Shown here piece by piece: positions 1 through 8,498 of a stretch of DNA of 64,000 bases (position 1 is the first letter of the stretch; every line of letters starts with the position of its first letter). The translations under genes and the position numbers were made by a program. The stretch spans positions 4,898,001 through 4,962,000 of the forward strand of contig NZ_LT629777.1 in assembly GCF_900105475.1 (NCBI RefSeq), read 5' to 3'. Origin of the DNA: Pseudomonas asplenii. Lineage in GTDB: Bacteria; Pseudomonadota; Gammaproteobacteria; Pseudomonadales; Pseudomonadaceae. The notes under the pieces were generated by a model that was not told where the DNA came from, did not search any database, and was given only the letters and a program-made list of their open reading frames with translations.

Positions 1-33
1 TGCCGACCCTGTCAAGCGAGGGCCACAGGAGCC

Positions 34-263
34 TCAAATTCGCTTCTGAATTTCGCACAGTGAGCGAGCCAGCAGTGAGAGTGGAATACACCCTTTCCTA
101 GCGACGAACGCTGTGTCCTCAGCCTCCTCCGGCACCATGTACAAGATATCGAGCGGGAGCTCAGCGCCAGCGGCTCTTAATTCGCTCTTCAGTCGAACCA
201 ATGGCGCGCCAGAAGGGCCCACTACCAAGACGTCGTAATCGCTGCCGATGCCGTGGAGCGATG
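34..263 (-). pseudogene. Nucleotidyltransferase (MNT-type) gene, 5' end removed by IS66
   Basis: The minus frame that leaves the IS66 end reads GIGSDYDVLVVG and then about 65 further residues to a TGA at 34-36. The GSDYDV core fits the GSxxxxSDxD metal/nucleotide-binding signature of small nucleotidyltransferases (MNT fold; known members include antitoxins of MNT-HEPN pairs and aminoglycoside-type enzymes). The residues that should precede it are replaced by IS66 terminal sequence, so no native start exists. The 33 bases beyond the stop could begin a further minus-strand gene (TTG overlapping the TGA), but too little is visible to call it. The family assignment rests on the short motif and is moderate. 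Confidence 0.5.
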
Positions 264-363
264 GTAAGCGTACGGCGAACTCACCTTCCGAACTCCAGCA
301 TTAAGGGCGATGGTGTCCGCGTATTTTTAAGCGGACGCAATCACCCTTATCGCCAGGATTTTC

Positions 364-684
364 ATGCGCCAACGAAGCTCTTATCCGAAACCGTTCAAAG
401 CCCAGGTCGTTCAGGAATGCCTGCAACCTGGGGCAACCGTGTCGAGTGTTGCCATCAGCCACGGCATCAATGCCAATGTCATCCGCAAATGGATGCCGCT
501 CTATCGAGACCAGCCTGCAGCGACTTCACTACCGGCATTCGTTCCGCTAAAAGCCGCACCTAAACGGCCAGCCGAAGCGTCAGTGATCATCGAGTTGCCC
601 ATGGCCGGCCAAGTGATCACAGTGAAATGGCCAACCTCAGATCCCGAGGGCTGCGCGCAATTTATACGGGCTGTGGCCCAATGA
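364..684 (+). CDS. tnpA: IS66 accessory protein TnpA (IS66 Orf1)
   Basis: This 106-residue protein is the first IS66 cassette gene. Its N-terminal half reads as a helix-turn-helix of the transposase-8 kind (FKAQVVQECLQPGATVSSVA, then the recognition helix around NANVIRKW at residues 40-47), and its C-terminal half is the usual IS66 Orf1 tail. It is translationally coupled to tnpB, since its TGA at 682-684 overlaps the tnpB ATG at 681. In IS66 elements TnpA and TnpB assist the main transposase; their exact roles are not settled. Confidence 0.9.
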   Translation: MRQRSSYPKPFKAQVVQECLQPGATVSSVAISHGINANVIRKWMPLYRDQPAATSLPAFVPLKAAPKRPAEASVIIELPMAGQVITVKWPTSDPEGCAQFIRAVAQ

Positions 685-1016
685 TCCGCATCAATGCGAT
701 CTGGCTGGCCACCGAGCCGATGGATATGCGCGCCGGTACCGAAACCGCATTAGCCCGGGTGATAGCGGTGTTCGGTGCGGCGAAGCCGCACTGCGCTTAT
801 CTGTTCACCAATCGCCGGGCTAACCGGATGAAGGTGCTGGTGCATGATGGTGTGGGCGTCTGGCTTGCCGCGCGGCGCCTGAATCAAGGCAAGTTTCACT
901 GGCCCGGCATTCGCCACGGCTGCGAGGTCGAACTCGACAGCGAACAACTCCAGGCGTTGGTACTGGGTTTGCCGTGGCAGCGAGTCGGCGCGGGTGGCGT
1001 GATCAGCATGCTGTAA
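681..1016 (+). CDS. tnpB: IS66 accessory protein TnpB (IS66 Orf2)
   Basis: This 111-residue protein matches IS66 Orf2: a beginning like IWLATEPMDMRAGTETAL, a central RRANRMKVLVHDGVGVWLAARRL and a FHWP motif. I start it at the ATG at 681, which overlaps the tnpA stop by four bases (ATGA). An earlier in-frame start at 627 would lie inside tnpA and add 18 residues foreign to the family. It is a helper for transposition in the IS66 family. Confidence 0.9.
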   Translation: MIRINAIWLATEPMDMRAGTETALARVIAVFGAAKPHCAYLFTNRRANRMKVLVHDGVGVWLAARRLNQGKFHWPGIRHGCEVELDSEQLQALVLGLPWQRVGAGGVISML

Positions 1017-1079
1017 TCGCCGGCCATTTGACCGGTCTGCTTATCGTCGTTTCGGGCCTGCTCTGGCACAATCGGTGGC

Positions 1080-2615
1080 ATGACTTTCTCGCCCAACCTC
1101 GACCAGATGACCCCGGAACAGCTTCGTGCCTTGGCGGCACAGGCGTTGCAGTTGCAGTCCCAAGTCGAGGCGATGAGCAGAAAGATCCAGAACGATGAAA
1201 CCATCATCGAGCAGCTCACTTACGAAATTGCCCTGCTCAAACGCCACAAGTTTGCCAAGCGCAGCGAGCAAATCAGTCCGGCGCAAGGCAGCTTGCTGGA
1301 TGACCTGCTCGATACAGACCTTGAAGCTATCGAGGCAGAGCTGAAACAGCTCCTCCCAGCTTCGTCACAGGCCGAGCCACGGCAATCCCCCAAACGTGCG
1401 CCATTGCCACCGCAGTTTCCACGCACGGTGATTCGTCACGAACCGGAAAACACTCAGTGCGCTTGTGGCTGCCAACTTCAACGCATCGGCGAAGACGTTA
1501 GCGAGAAGCTGGATTACACGCCAGGCGTGTTTACCGTCGAGCAGCATGTACGTGGTAAATGGGCCTGCCGTCAGTGCGAAACACTGATCCAAGCGCCGGT
1601 GCCAGCGCAGGTTATCGACAAAGGTATCCCGACCGCAGGCTTGCTGGCCCACGTAATGGTGGCCAAGTTTGCCGATCACTTGCCGCTGTACCGGCAGGAG
1701 AAAATTTTTGGCCGCGCCGGGCTGGCAATCGCTCGCTCGACCTTGGCCCAGTGGGTCGGACAAACCGGTGTGCGGCTCCAGCCGCTTGTCGATGCACTGC
1801 GTGAAGCCGTGCTGAACCAAGGTGTGATTCACGCTGATGAAACACCGGTGCAAATGCTTGCGCCGGGTGAGAAGAAAACCCACCGAGCCTATGTCTGGGC
1901 CTACAGCACGACGCCGTTTTCGGCGCTCAAAGCTGTGGTTTACGATTTCAGCCCAAGCCGTGCAGGCGAACATGCGCGCAACTTCCTGGGCGACTGGAAC
2001 GGCAAGTTGGTATGCGATGACTTCGCTGGCTACAAAGCAGGTTTTGAGCAAGGCATCACTGAAATCGGCTGCATGGCCCACGCCCGTCGCAAGTTTTTCG
2101 ACCTGCATGTTGCGAACAAAAGTCAGTTGGCCGAACAAGCGCTGCACTCGATCAGCGGCTTGTACGAAGTCGAGCGCCAAGCGCGGGACATGAGTGATGA
2201 AGATCGTTGGCGAATACGTCAGGAAATGGCGGTACCGATCTTCAAAAAACTGCATGACTGGATGTTGGCCCAGCGCGACTTGGTGCCCAACGGATCAGCC
2301 ACGGCCAAAGCCCTCGACTACAGCCTGAAACGCTGGGTAGCGCTGACGCGCTACCTGGACGATGGAGCTGTGCCGATCGATAACAATCAGGTCGAGAACC
2401 AGATACGGCCATGGGCACTCGGGCGCTCGAACTGGCTGTTTGCCGGGTCGCTGCGCAGTGGTAAACGGGCGGCTGCAATCATGAGCCTGATCCAGTCGGC
2501 ACGCATGAATGGGCATGATCCGTATGCCTATCTCAAAGATGTGCTGGCGCGGCTGCCGACACAGCGGGCCAGTGAGATCGGGCAGTTGCTGCCGCATCAG
2601 TGGGTGCCTGCCTAA
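1080..2615 (+). CDS. tnpC: IS66 DDE transposase TnpC
   Basis: This full-length 511-residue transposase catalyses the cut/strand-transfer steps. It has an N-terminal coiled-coil/leucine-rich part (residues about 15-60, including KRHKFAKRSEQ), a Cys zinc-finger-like patch (CACGC, then CRQCE near residues 125-165), and a DDE core. The core includes IHADETPVQML (first Asp), CDDFAGYKAGF (second Asp) and NNQVENQIRPWALGRSNWLF (Glu). The C-terminal LLPHQW is typical of the family. It appears intact, so the element may still be mobile. Confidence 0.94.
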   Translation: MTFSPNLDQMTPEQLRALAAQALQLQSQVEAMSRKIQNDETIIEQLTYEIALLKRHKFAKRSEQISPAQGSLLDDLLDTDLEAIEAELKQLLPASSQAEPRQSPKRAPLPPQFPRTVIRHEPENTQCACGCQLQRIGEDVSEKLDYTPGVFTVEQHVRGKWACRQCETLIQAPVPAQVIDKGIPTAGLLAHVMVAKFADHLPLYRQEKIFGRAGLAIARSTLAQWVGQTGVRLQPLVDALREAVLNQGVIHADETPVQMLAPGEKKTHRAYVWAYSTTPFSALKAVVYDFSPSRAGEHARNFLGDWNGKLVCDDFAGYKAGFEQGITEIGCMAHARRKFFDLHVANKSQLAEQALHSISGLYEVERQARDMSDEDRWRIRQEMAVPIFKKLHDWMLAQRDLVPNGSATAKALDYSLKRWVALTRYLDDGAVPIDNNQVENQIRPWALGRSNWLFAGSLRSGKRAAAIMSLIQSARMNGHDPYAYLKDVLARLPTQRASEIGQLLPHQWVPA

Positions 2616-2786
2616 CTTACGCAAGGTGAGTTGGGCGGACGCTTACCCCACTGCGCCACGGAATTCAGTTTTACTAACTCCAGGTGCCACGCCGATATTG
2701 AGCTGCGTCATATCCGACCTCGAATAATAAAGTCTTGGATTTTAAGTAATTAGATGCGGACTTTTTTGCGCCCGCTTACAGTGTCA

Positions 2787-4259
2787 TTACAGGTACGAGA
2801 CGGGCTCTGGATTGCCTGCCAACTGCAACGCTTGGTTCACCAGACGAATAGGATTCGGATCCTTGGAGCTCAAATAGTTCATTGCAAGGTTTCGTACCGG
2901 GTCCCCAGCGTAATAACGCTCATACTGCACAAGCCTCTGACCAAACGCCTCCCCTGCAAGATCCCAAGCCAATTTAAACAGCTTCACGCGCTCCAGAGAT
3001 GGCATTCCATCAGCGCCCTGGTAGTAAGCATGCAGATCATCTGCAATTTCCGGCGCCTGGAAGTCCGCAGCGCTCGGCATCAGCATGAATCCACCTGCGC
3101 CGATCGTTTGCAGCACTTCAATCACCCGTGGGTAAGCGGTAGGCAGCATGGTTCGAATGGCCTGAAGCGGTGCGAGATTTGGCTGTAGTGTTCCACGAGT
3201 CGTCCGCTGAGCCTCAACCTCTGAACGTACTAACGCACTCTTTACCTGCTCAATGTAACCAAGGCATTCGCCCAACATCTGTTGTACGTGAAGGAATTGG
3301 TCAGCCTTGATGGCGCGCGCTACCGCCATGGCAAGCCCGACGGAAAACTGCATCTTAACCAATGCACGAGTATTTGTTTGATGTGCCGTGTGATTACGAA
3401 CGCCGGTAGTGGCGTATAGACGGTTCGAGAGCTCAACATTTCGGTAGCAGAAAACACGCTCCCAAGGCACAAACACATTGTTGAATACCAACAGAGAATC
3501 GTTTTCTTCAAAGCGCGTTGAAAGCGGGTGATCGAAGCTCGTGCGCCCCTCGACATGGTAGGGGTCGCGACAGATTTGCCGAAGGCCTTCAATGTGGGTC
3601 GGCACGGCAAATACCAAGGCATGATCTTCGTCACCGGCTTTAAAGGATGGCAGGTTGTACATAACCATTTCGTCTGATACCGGCCCCAGCGTGGCAATCA
3701 TCCGGGCGCCGCTTACGTAGATACCCTCGGCACTTTCGCGTACAACCCGAAGGTGCATGTTCCCCATTTGCGAAGACTGCTTGGAACGATCATTTTGCGG
3801 CGTAATCAGTGCATGACTTAAGAATAGATCCTTGTCACGGATATATTCGTAGTAACGTTCGATGTTGTCCGCGTACTGCTGCCCACCCTCAGCGAACGTA
3901 TCGCGGGCCTCCCAGAAAGCCAAGAGAGTAACGTTCATGAAATCAGGAGAGCGGCCCATTAGCCCAAAATTGGTTTCAGCCCACACCCTGTATGCTTCGC
4001 GACGCTTAGTCAGATCATCTACACTTTGCGCAGGGTGAAATGCCATGCCTGCACGTTGTCCGGTGGATGGGACAACATAAGTTACCTTGTCCTGAAGCTC
4101 GGGATTATGCTGCGTGTCGTAAAGCTCGGCTAATTGCTTGACTGCGCCGCTGAATGCAGGGTGGGTCGTAACATCACTAACTTGGACCCCATTTACCCAC
4201 ACGTCGCGACGATTTTCTTTAAGGCCAGCTATGAACTCTTTACCAGAACGAATACCCAT
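2787..4259 (-). CDS. HpaB-family FADH2-dependent monooxygenase (large component)
   Basis: This 490-residue protein has the full length of the 4-hydroxyphenylacetate 3-hydroxylase large-subunit family. The N-terminus MGIRSGKEFIAGLKENRRDVWVNG, the central stretch around GNMHLRVVRESAEGIYVSGARM and the C-terminal part around AGGFMLMPSAADF are typical. Such enzymes hydroxylate phenolic or other aromatic substrates with FADH2 supplied by a separate reductase (HpaC type). No reductase is encoded in this window, so it must come from elsewhere. The gene is divergent from the GntR gene and about 280 bp downstream of a shared palindrome. Codon use is AT-richer than the core genes. The substrate cannot be told from sequence; phenol or 4-HPA-like compounds are possible. 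Confidence 0.85.
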   Translation of the reverse strand: MGIRSGKEFIAGLKENRRDVWVNGVQVSDVTTHPAFSGAVKQLAELYDTQHNPELQDKVTYVVPSTGQRAGMAFHPAQSVDDLTKRREAYRVWAETNFGLMGRSPDFMNVTLLAFWEARDTFAEGGQQYADNIERYYEYIRDKDLFLSHALITPQNDRSKQSSQMGNMHLRVVRESAEGIYVSGARMIATLGPVSDEMVMYNLPSFKAGDEDHALVFAVPTHIEGLRQICRDPYHVEGRTSFDHPLSTRFEENDSLLVFNNVFVPWERVFCYRNVELSNRLYATTGVRNHTAHQTNTRALVKMQFSVGLAMAVARAIKADQFLHVQQMLGECLGYIEQVKSALVRSEVEAQRTTRGTLQPNLAPLQAIRTMLPTAYPRVIEVLQTIGAGGFMLMPSAADFQAPEIADDLHAYYQGADGMPSLERVKLFKLAWDLAGEAFGQRLVQYERYYAGDPVRNLAMNYLSSKDPNPIRLVNQALQLAGNPEPVSYL

Positions 4260-4707
4260 TGGACTTTCCTTATTTTTATTAAGTCGAACGAAACTCTGCC
4301 AAAAAAGGCCTGCTTTTGTGCATACACATCATATATAAACATTGGCGCGCAATTAACTTGACGTGCGGGGATTTCTTGGGGGAAGTGGGATTTGAATAAG
4401 CAAGCTTAAGTAAGCCTCGCGCTCGAAGATGGGCTGCGATCGAGCCGTAGCTTGGGCAGCTATATGGGGCAGTCGCAAAGCATTGCTCATACCTGAATAC
4501 TCCGCGTGGCAGTTCATCTGCTTTTATATTTCTTATTTGGCATGCTAGCATGTAAGTGGTTGTTGTCAACTGATTTACGTTCAGTTACGCGACCGTTGCT
4601 CGCCACGAAAGCCGTCCTGGATCTGCGTCCCTTGTAGATCAAGCCTTTGCGCACTAAAGTGGACGAATGCGCACTCCCCTCGATTGCACCTCACCTACCG
4701 AAGACCT
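4260..4707. promoter_or_regulatory. Intergenic control region between monooxygenase and GntR genes
   Basis: This 448-bp AT-rich spacer lies between divergent genes. It holds the palindrome CATGCTAGCATG at 4541-4552. On the minus strand a TTACAT/AAATAT-like promoter could straddle it and would drive the monooxygenase with a long leader of roughly 240 bases. I see no convincing gene in the spacer. Confidence 0.5.
4541..4552. promoter_or_regulatory. Candidate GntR operator, copy 1 (palindrome CATGCTAGCATG)
   Basis: This is a perfect 12-bp palindrome. Read on the minus strand, the sequence CTTACATGCTAGCAT matches 14 of 15 bases with CTTGCATGCTAGCAT at 8308-8322, in the same orientation relative to the downstream operon. 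FadR-type GntR proteins bind short palindromes, and the gntR gene lies next to this copy. Assignment to that regulator is inference. Confidence 0.5.
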
Positions 4708-5385
4708 ATGCATACGCCAAACAAAAAATTCGCGATCTATCAAGAAATCTTGCAGCGCTTGCTAACCCGCCGCTATCGCTTCGGCGAGAAAATTTTCGTG
4801 AAGGAAATTGGCGAATCGACGGGAGTCAGTCGGCAGCCAATAATGACCGCACTGAACAGCCTGCAAGAGCGGGGATTTGTTCAAATCATTGCACAGGTTG
4901 GCTGCCAAGTGGTGCAACCGAGCCCAGATGAGGTTGCTGATTTCTATCGAATGTTCGCCAATACCGAAGGCCTGATCGCAAGCCTTGCAGCAGAGCGCGG
5001 AACGCCTCTGGAGGTCGCAAGGCTTCAAGAGTTGAATGAGCAAATCGCACGGATCAACCCAGCCCACAGTGACGCCTCGGAGAGCTATAGAAACCTGAAC
5101 GTTGACTTCCACCGGCTTCTCCATGCGATGGCACGGTCACCTATCGTGTCGACACGGCAGATGGCCAATTTCGAACTGTCAGACTTTTTCATCGTTCAAA
5201 GTTGTGGCTTTCAGGCGCACCTGCCTGACGTAACCGGCGAACATGACGAGATAATCGCAGCGCTGAGCACCCGCAACGACAAACAGTGTAAAAAGGCGGC
5301 GATGGCGCACATTGACAGCGTATCAAGGCATGTTATCGAGGCAATGCAGCGCCTGCACAGCGAGGAGATGGCTGCCACGGTTTGA
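4708..5385 (+). CDS. GntR-family regulator, FadR/FCD subgroup
   Basis: This 225-residue regulator has an N-terminal winged HTH (about residues 8-70; FVKEIGESTGVSRQPIMTAL is the helix-turn-helix). An all-helical FCD effector domain follows (about 80-215), with FHRLLHAMARSP and the later His in EHDEI as probable metal/ligand residues. I chose the ATG at 4708 (MHTPNKKF) over a TTG eight codons upstream. FCD regulators usually respond to an organic acid from the pathway they control. It sits between the divergent monooxygenase and the convergent porin/cupin/ADH operon, so it probably represses both. Confidence 0.88.
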   Translation: MHTPNKKFAIYQEILQRLLTRRYRFGEKIFVKEIGESTGVSRQPIMTALNSLQERGFVQIIAQVGCQVVQPSPDEVADFYRMFANTEGLIASLAAERGTPLEVARLQELNEQIARINPAHSDASESYRNLNVDFHRLLHAMARSPIVSTRQMANFELSDFFIVQSCGFQAHLPDVTGEHDEIIAALSTRNDKQCKKAAMAHIDSVSRHVIEAMQRLHSEEMAATV

Positions 5386-5403
5386 GCCGTAGCAGCCACG
5401 TGC

Positions 5404-6309
5404 TTATAGTGGAAACGCAGCTTCAAGCCAGACCGAGTCACCCTGAGGACCATTTTTCACATTGGTCTCATGCAGCCATTTGAGCACCACACCGGTGTTC
5501 TGGTTGAATGAGTAAAACAGCTGAGGGCCCACACCCACCTTTCTCAGCCGATTGCCCCCAGGTAAGTTGTCGCCGCTGACATTGTCATCCGACATCTGCT
5601 TAGTATAGTACCCAGCCAAACCAAACTGAAGTTTTGGCATAGAGGGAAAGCGGTACCCCAATAAGTAGTCGACATTAAACACGTTGCCGGAGCGGTAGTC
5701 TGTATCCTTGTTTCGCTCATTGAATGAATAAGTGGGCGCCAGAGAAACTTCCCAGTCCGGATGCGGGAACCAAGTCAGCGCAAACTCTGAAATATAAGTT
5801 GTGTAATTTGGCGTAGTGTTGGCCAAATCATTCTTATCATAGCCTCCCAAGGGTTTAAAGACACTGACGCCGGCGAGCAGATGAAGATTAGGGGCCGGAG
5901 AGTAAAGCACGTTCAAAGGACTGATATAGGTCTGCCGCATTCCCGTTTTAGAATCGGACGCTCCTCCGGCCTTTATATTTACGTGTCCCCCAGTACCAAT
6001 AATTCCGCTTGTGAATCGAACACCTGATTCAGTTTGATAATCCCAGGTATGAACGAGACGTATCGCCTGAATATAATTTTCCAAATTGAACCCTGGAACG
6101 CTGGAGCGCCCGGAGTTATCTTTGTAATTTCCAGCATGATAATAAACAGTATAACTATAGAACTCGGTTTCTCCTGGGCTCGGCATCAAAGCGGGTACAA
6201 CGGTTTGCACACCCAACGGCCAGGTTGTATCACCCCGTTCCGTTGCCATGGCTAAATTCGCTGCGCAGGTAGCAGCCACAGATACGCACAAAAATGCATA
6301 CGCTTTCAT
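5404..6309 (-). CDS. SphA/MetA-pathway-type outer-membrane porin
   Basis: This 301-residue outer-membrane beta-barrel protein has a signal peptide (MKAYAFLCVSVAATCAANLA, cleavage probably after ALA/AMA) and alternating amphipathic strands ending in an aromatic-terminated strand (AAFPL). It belongs to the family annotated as phenol-meta-degradation or SphA transporters, found beside aromatic catabolic genes and thought to admit hydrophobic substrates. I start at the ATG at 6309, with AGTGAG upstream, rather than a GTG four codons earlier. It is the last gene of the ADH-cupin-porin operon and convergent with gntR. Confidence 0.8.
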   Translation of the reverse strand: MKAYAFLCVSVAATCAANLAMATERGDTTWPLGVQTVVPALMPSPGETEFYSYTVYYHAGNYKDNSGRSSVPGFNLENYIQAIRLVHTWDYQTESGVRFTSGIIGTGGHVNIKAGGASDSKTGMRQTYISPLNVLYSPAPNLHLLAGVSVFKPLGGYDKNDLANTTPNYTTYISEFALTWFPHPDWEVSLAPTYSFNERNKDTDYRSGNVFNVDYLLGYRFPSMPKLQFGLAGYYTKQMSDDNVSGDNLPGGNRLRKVGVGPQLFYSFNQNTGVVLKWLHETNVKNGPQGDSVWLEAAFPL

Positions 6310-6368
6310 AATCAATCTCACTTTTTTGTTATTGGATGTGGATTGTTCGGATTTCTAAACAGGAGTAT

Positions 6369-6905
6369 TTATTGCTTATTGGTACCTACCAAGACAAACG
6401 CTAACGTAGCAGGAACATCACCTTGGTTTCTCCAGGCGTGAATATTCCCTTGTTGAATGATGACGTTATGCTTTTCTAGCTTCACTGTGACGCCATCGTC
6501 GAGCTCAAGCCAAATGGTACCTTCAAGCACGACGCCATAATCAACTGTCGGGGTCGAGTGCATTCCTGGTCGTTCGGGATCAAAATGATCCACCATCCCT
6601 GTCAGATGCTTTTGTTGCTCGGCAAAAGCAGCCTGATGACTGAAATCCGGATGAGCAAAAATCGAGTCCGGAGGAAAGGTGACGATTTCAAGTCTCGTTT
6701 CCCCAGGCCCAGGAACAAACGAACTGCTCACCGAGATTGTTTCATCTCTACCACTAGAAAGTTGCTCTGATGTTGTCGTACCCCAAACCAAGGCGGTAGA
6801 AAAACCAGGTACATGTTCGTAGTCGTGAGAACGTGGTACCGGTCCATCATTCAGAACAACCGAACGGCCATCGACCGTTCCTACCACTAAACGCCTAATT
6901 GTCAT
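6369..6905 (-). CDS. Cupin-domain protein
   Basis: This 178-residue protein has a single cupin fold in the C-terminal half. The first motif is loose (HSTPTVDYGVVLEGTIWLEL, with the conserved Glu and Gly). The second is good (IIQQGNIHAWRNQG, matching the G-x2-H-x3-N pattern). The HxH pair of the first motif is not evident, so metal binding is uncertain. Cupins in catabolic operons act as dioxygenases, isomerases or hydrolases, or bind small ligands. Its place between an ADH-like gene and a porin gene suggests a step on an oxygenated intermediate. No more specific function can be assigned. Confidence 0.7.
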   Translation of the reverse strand: MTIRRLVVGTVDGRSVVLNDGPVPRSHDYEHVPGFSTALVWGTTTSEQLSSGRDETISVSSSFVPGPGETRLEIVTFPPDSIFAHPDFSHQAAFAEQQKHLTGMVDHFDPERPGMHSTPTVDYGVVLEGTIWLELDDGVTVKLEKHNVIIQQGNIHAWRNQGDVPATLAFVLVGTNKQ

Positions 6906-6955
6906 AGATCACCTCTGAAATAAGACTGGCGCAGCTCGATGCCGCGCCAGTTCGA

Positions 6956-8068
6956 TTAATGGCCTGGCGTTACAACAACGTTCGTGAAACCACCTTTACG
7001 GTTTTCCAAGGCGTCCAGAGCGTCATTCACTTCAGATAGCGGGAAAACCTCTTGATCAAATTTTGTCAAATCGAGCGTACCGGCAGCCGCCATCTCCGCC
7101 ATGTCCTGACCTTCTGCAACCGTGAACCATAGCGAACCGATGATGCTGATCTGGTAGCACATCAGCTGGAACATTGGCACGGGCAAGTCTTCAGACATGC
7201 CCCCAATGTCGACCATACGCCCTCCCCTACGAAGCGATTTGATCCCGCCGACGGTGATTTGATGGGGAGCTCCGGGGCCGACTGCATCGATGAAAACGTC
7301 GGCGCCCAGGCCTTGGGTATGCTCGCGAACCCATTCATCAACAGGCCGTTCTCCGAGAGAAAGTACGTGCACGCGAGACGGATCCAACTGGCGGACTCTT
7401 TCGAGCAGTTCGCGGTTACGGGCCATGCCGAGCACTTTCGTTGCTCCCATAGCGAGCGCGAGCATCACAGCTCCAACCCCCAACGTTCCCGAAGCGCCAT
7501 TGATCAATACTGTCTGCCCAGAACCTACATTCGCTTTGCGCAATGCAGAGTAGGCAGTGCCGAGATAACCGAAACGACAGCCTTGTTCGAAACTGATGGA
7601 TTCCGGGAGCTTCACGAGCCCGTTGACAGGCGCCGTCATGAACTCGCAGAAGCCACCATAAGGGTAATCTTCAAACACTCGTTGCGAGCCAGCACCGAAG
7701 CCAAAATATCCTTGGAAGGTGAATGCGGTGCAGTTGAGGTGCTGACCTCGCAAGCACGCGTGGCAAGACCCGCAGCTTCGGCCTGGGTTGACGTATACAC
7801 GATCGCCCGGCTTAACCGAATGCACTTGGCTACCTACTGCCTTGACTACCCCGGAGGCATCTAAGCCATAGATGGCTGGCAATTTAGGCAGGGGAAGATA
7901 GGGGAACCACTCAGGATAACGCTCGATAACGTTACGCAGGTTAGGGACAACGTTGCAGGCTTTAACGTGCACCAACACGTCCGTTGGCCCAATGGCAGGA
8001 ATGTCGATTTCGTCGATCACAAAGGTCGGGCCGACATTGTGAAGTCGAGCTGCTTGCATTTTGCCCAT
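6956..8068 (-). CDS. Zinc-type alcohol dehydrogenase-like oxidoreductase (MDR)
   Basis: This is a 370-residue medium-chain dehydrogenase/reductase. It has the four-cysteine structural zinc lobe (GRSCGSCHACLRGQHLNC, near residues 92-109) and a Rossmann nucleotide site (LINGASGTLGVGAVMLAL). The usual catalytic zinc residues are altered: the position of GHE reads GLDASG, and the early CG(T/S)D motif reads ACNVVPN. That suggests a zinc-independent or modified active site. The ATG at 8068 is preceded by AAGGAT; an upstream start would add a non-homologous tail. It is first in the operon with the cupin and porin genes, about 240 bp downstream of the second palindrome. Confidence 0.8.
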   Translation of the reverse strand: MGKMQAARLHNVGPTFVIDEIDIPAIGPTDVLVHVKACNVVPNLRNVIERYPEWFPYLPLPKLPAIYGLDASGVVKAVGSQVHSVKPGDRVYVNPGRSCGSCHACLRGQHLNCTAFTFQGYFGFGAGSQRVFEDYPYGGFCEFMTAPVNGLVKLPESISFEQGCRFGYLGTAYSALRKANVGSGQTVLINGASGTLGVGAVMLALAMGATKVLGMARNRELLERVRQLDPSRVHVLSLGERPVDEWVREHTQGLGADVFIDAVGPGAPHQITVGGIKSLRRGGRMVDIGGMSEDLPVPMFQLMCYQISIIGSLWFTVAEGQDMAEMAAAGTLDLTKFDQEVFPLSEVNDALDALENRKGGFTNVVVTPGH

Positions 8069-8498
8069 GATTTTATCCTTATTAGGTGAGCACACACATG
8101 TACTCCTGCTAGCCACAGAAGGAGCTGTAGGTTGGTACGGAACTGATAAGAGTCGTTCGGAGACAAGCCCAGAGCACTAGGGCTGTTGATCTGGGGGGCG
8201 CATTCGCGCCTTGGGGATGGTTACTGCACAAGCCAATGGAACGTGGGTATACGTTTTCATTACGGGCATCTTCAATTTGTTGTTATGCCCAAATACTGCA
8301 CCTTTGAATGCTAGCATGCAAGATCAATTTGAGACTTTTCTCACCCCGTTCGTATGCGTGATTAGATCCGAGCCGCGGGCATACGACCTGCGGCTCATAA
8401 TGATGAGTCACTGCCAAATGCGCAGGATGTGCTGTAGGGATCTTAGTTGTCAGCTAGTCTCCAGCAATCCATTTTAAGACGCGTTCACGGGCTACCAT
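8069..8498. promoter_or_regulatory. Leader/promoter region upstream of the ADH operon
   Basis: This 430-bp gap contains the second GntR palindrome (8308-8317). A minus-strand promoter-like TTGCAT, 17-base spacer, CAGTAT overlaps that palindrome. A 10-bp hairpin (arms 8370-8379 and 8387-8396, one wobble pair) lies nearer the end of the glutamine-synthetase-like gene; it lacks a T-run, so it is at best a weak terminator. I support no gene here. Confidence 0.45.
8308..8317. promoter_or_regulatory. Candidate GntR operator, copy 2 (ATGCTAGCAT)
   Basis: This is a perfect 10-bp palindrome identical to the core of the copy at 4541-4552. On the minus strand it overlaps a plausible -35 element (TTGCAT). 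The conserved block extends one helical side upstream (CTTRC) in both copies. I did not notice the 10-mer elsewhere in the window. Confidence 0.5.

Larger units (their letters stand above)
264..2646. mobile_element. IS66-family insertion sequence, complete
   Basis: The element is bounded by imperfect inverted repeats of about 27 bp (264-290 and 2620-2646, 23 of 27 positions matching, outer bases GTAAGCGT). It carries the canonical IS66 three-gene set tnpA, tnpB and tnpC on the plus strand. IS66 elements normally duplicate 8 bp of target. The flanks here are gagcgatg on the left and cccactgc on the right, so no duplication is present. That suggests an adjacent deletion or recombination after insertion. 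Confidence 0.93.

Noticed and set aside
8211-8477. 88-codon plus frame in the gap before the glutamine-synthetase-like gene
   Set aside because: No ribosome site or recognisable motif, and it crosses the palindrome and hairpin.
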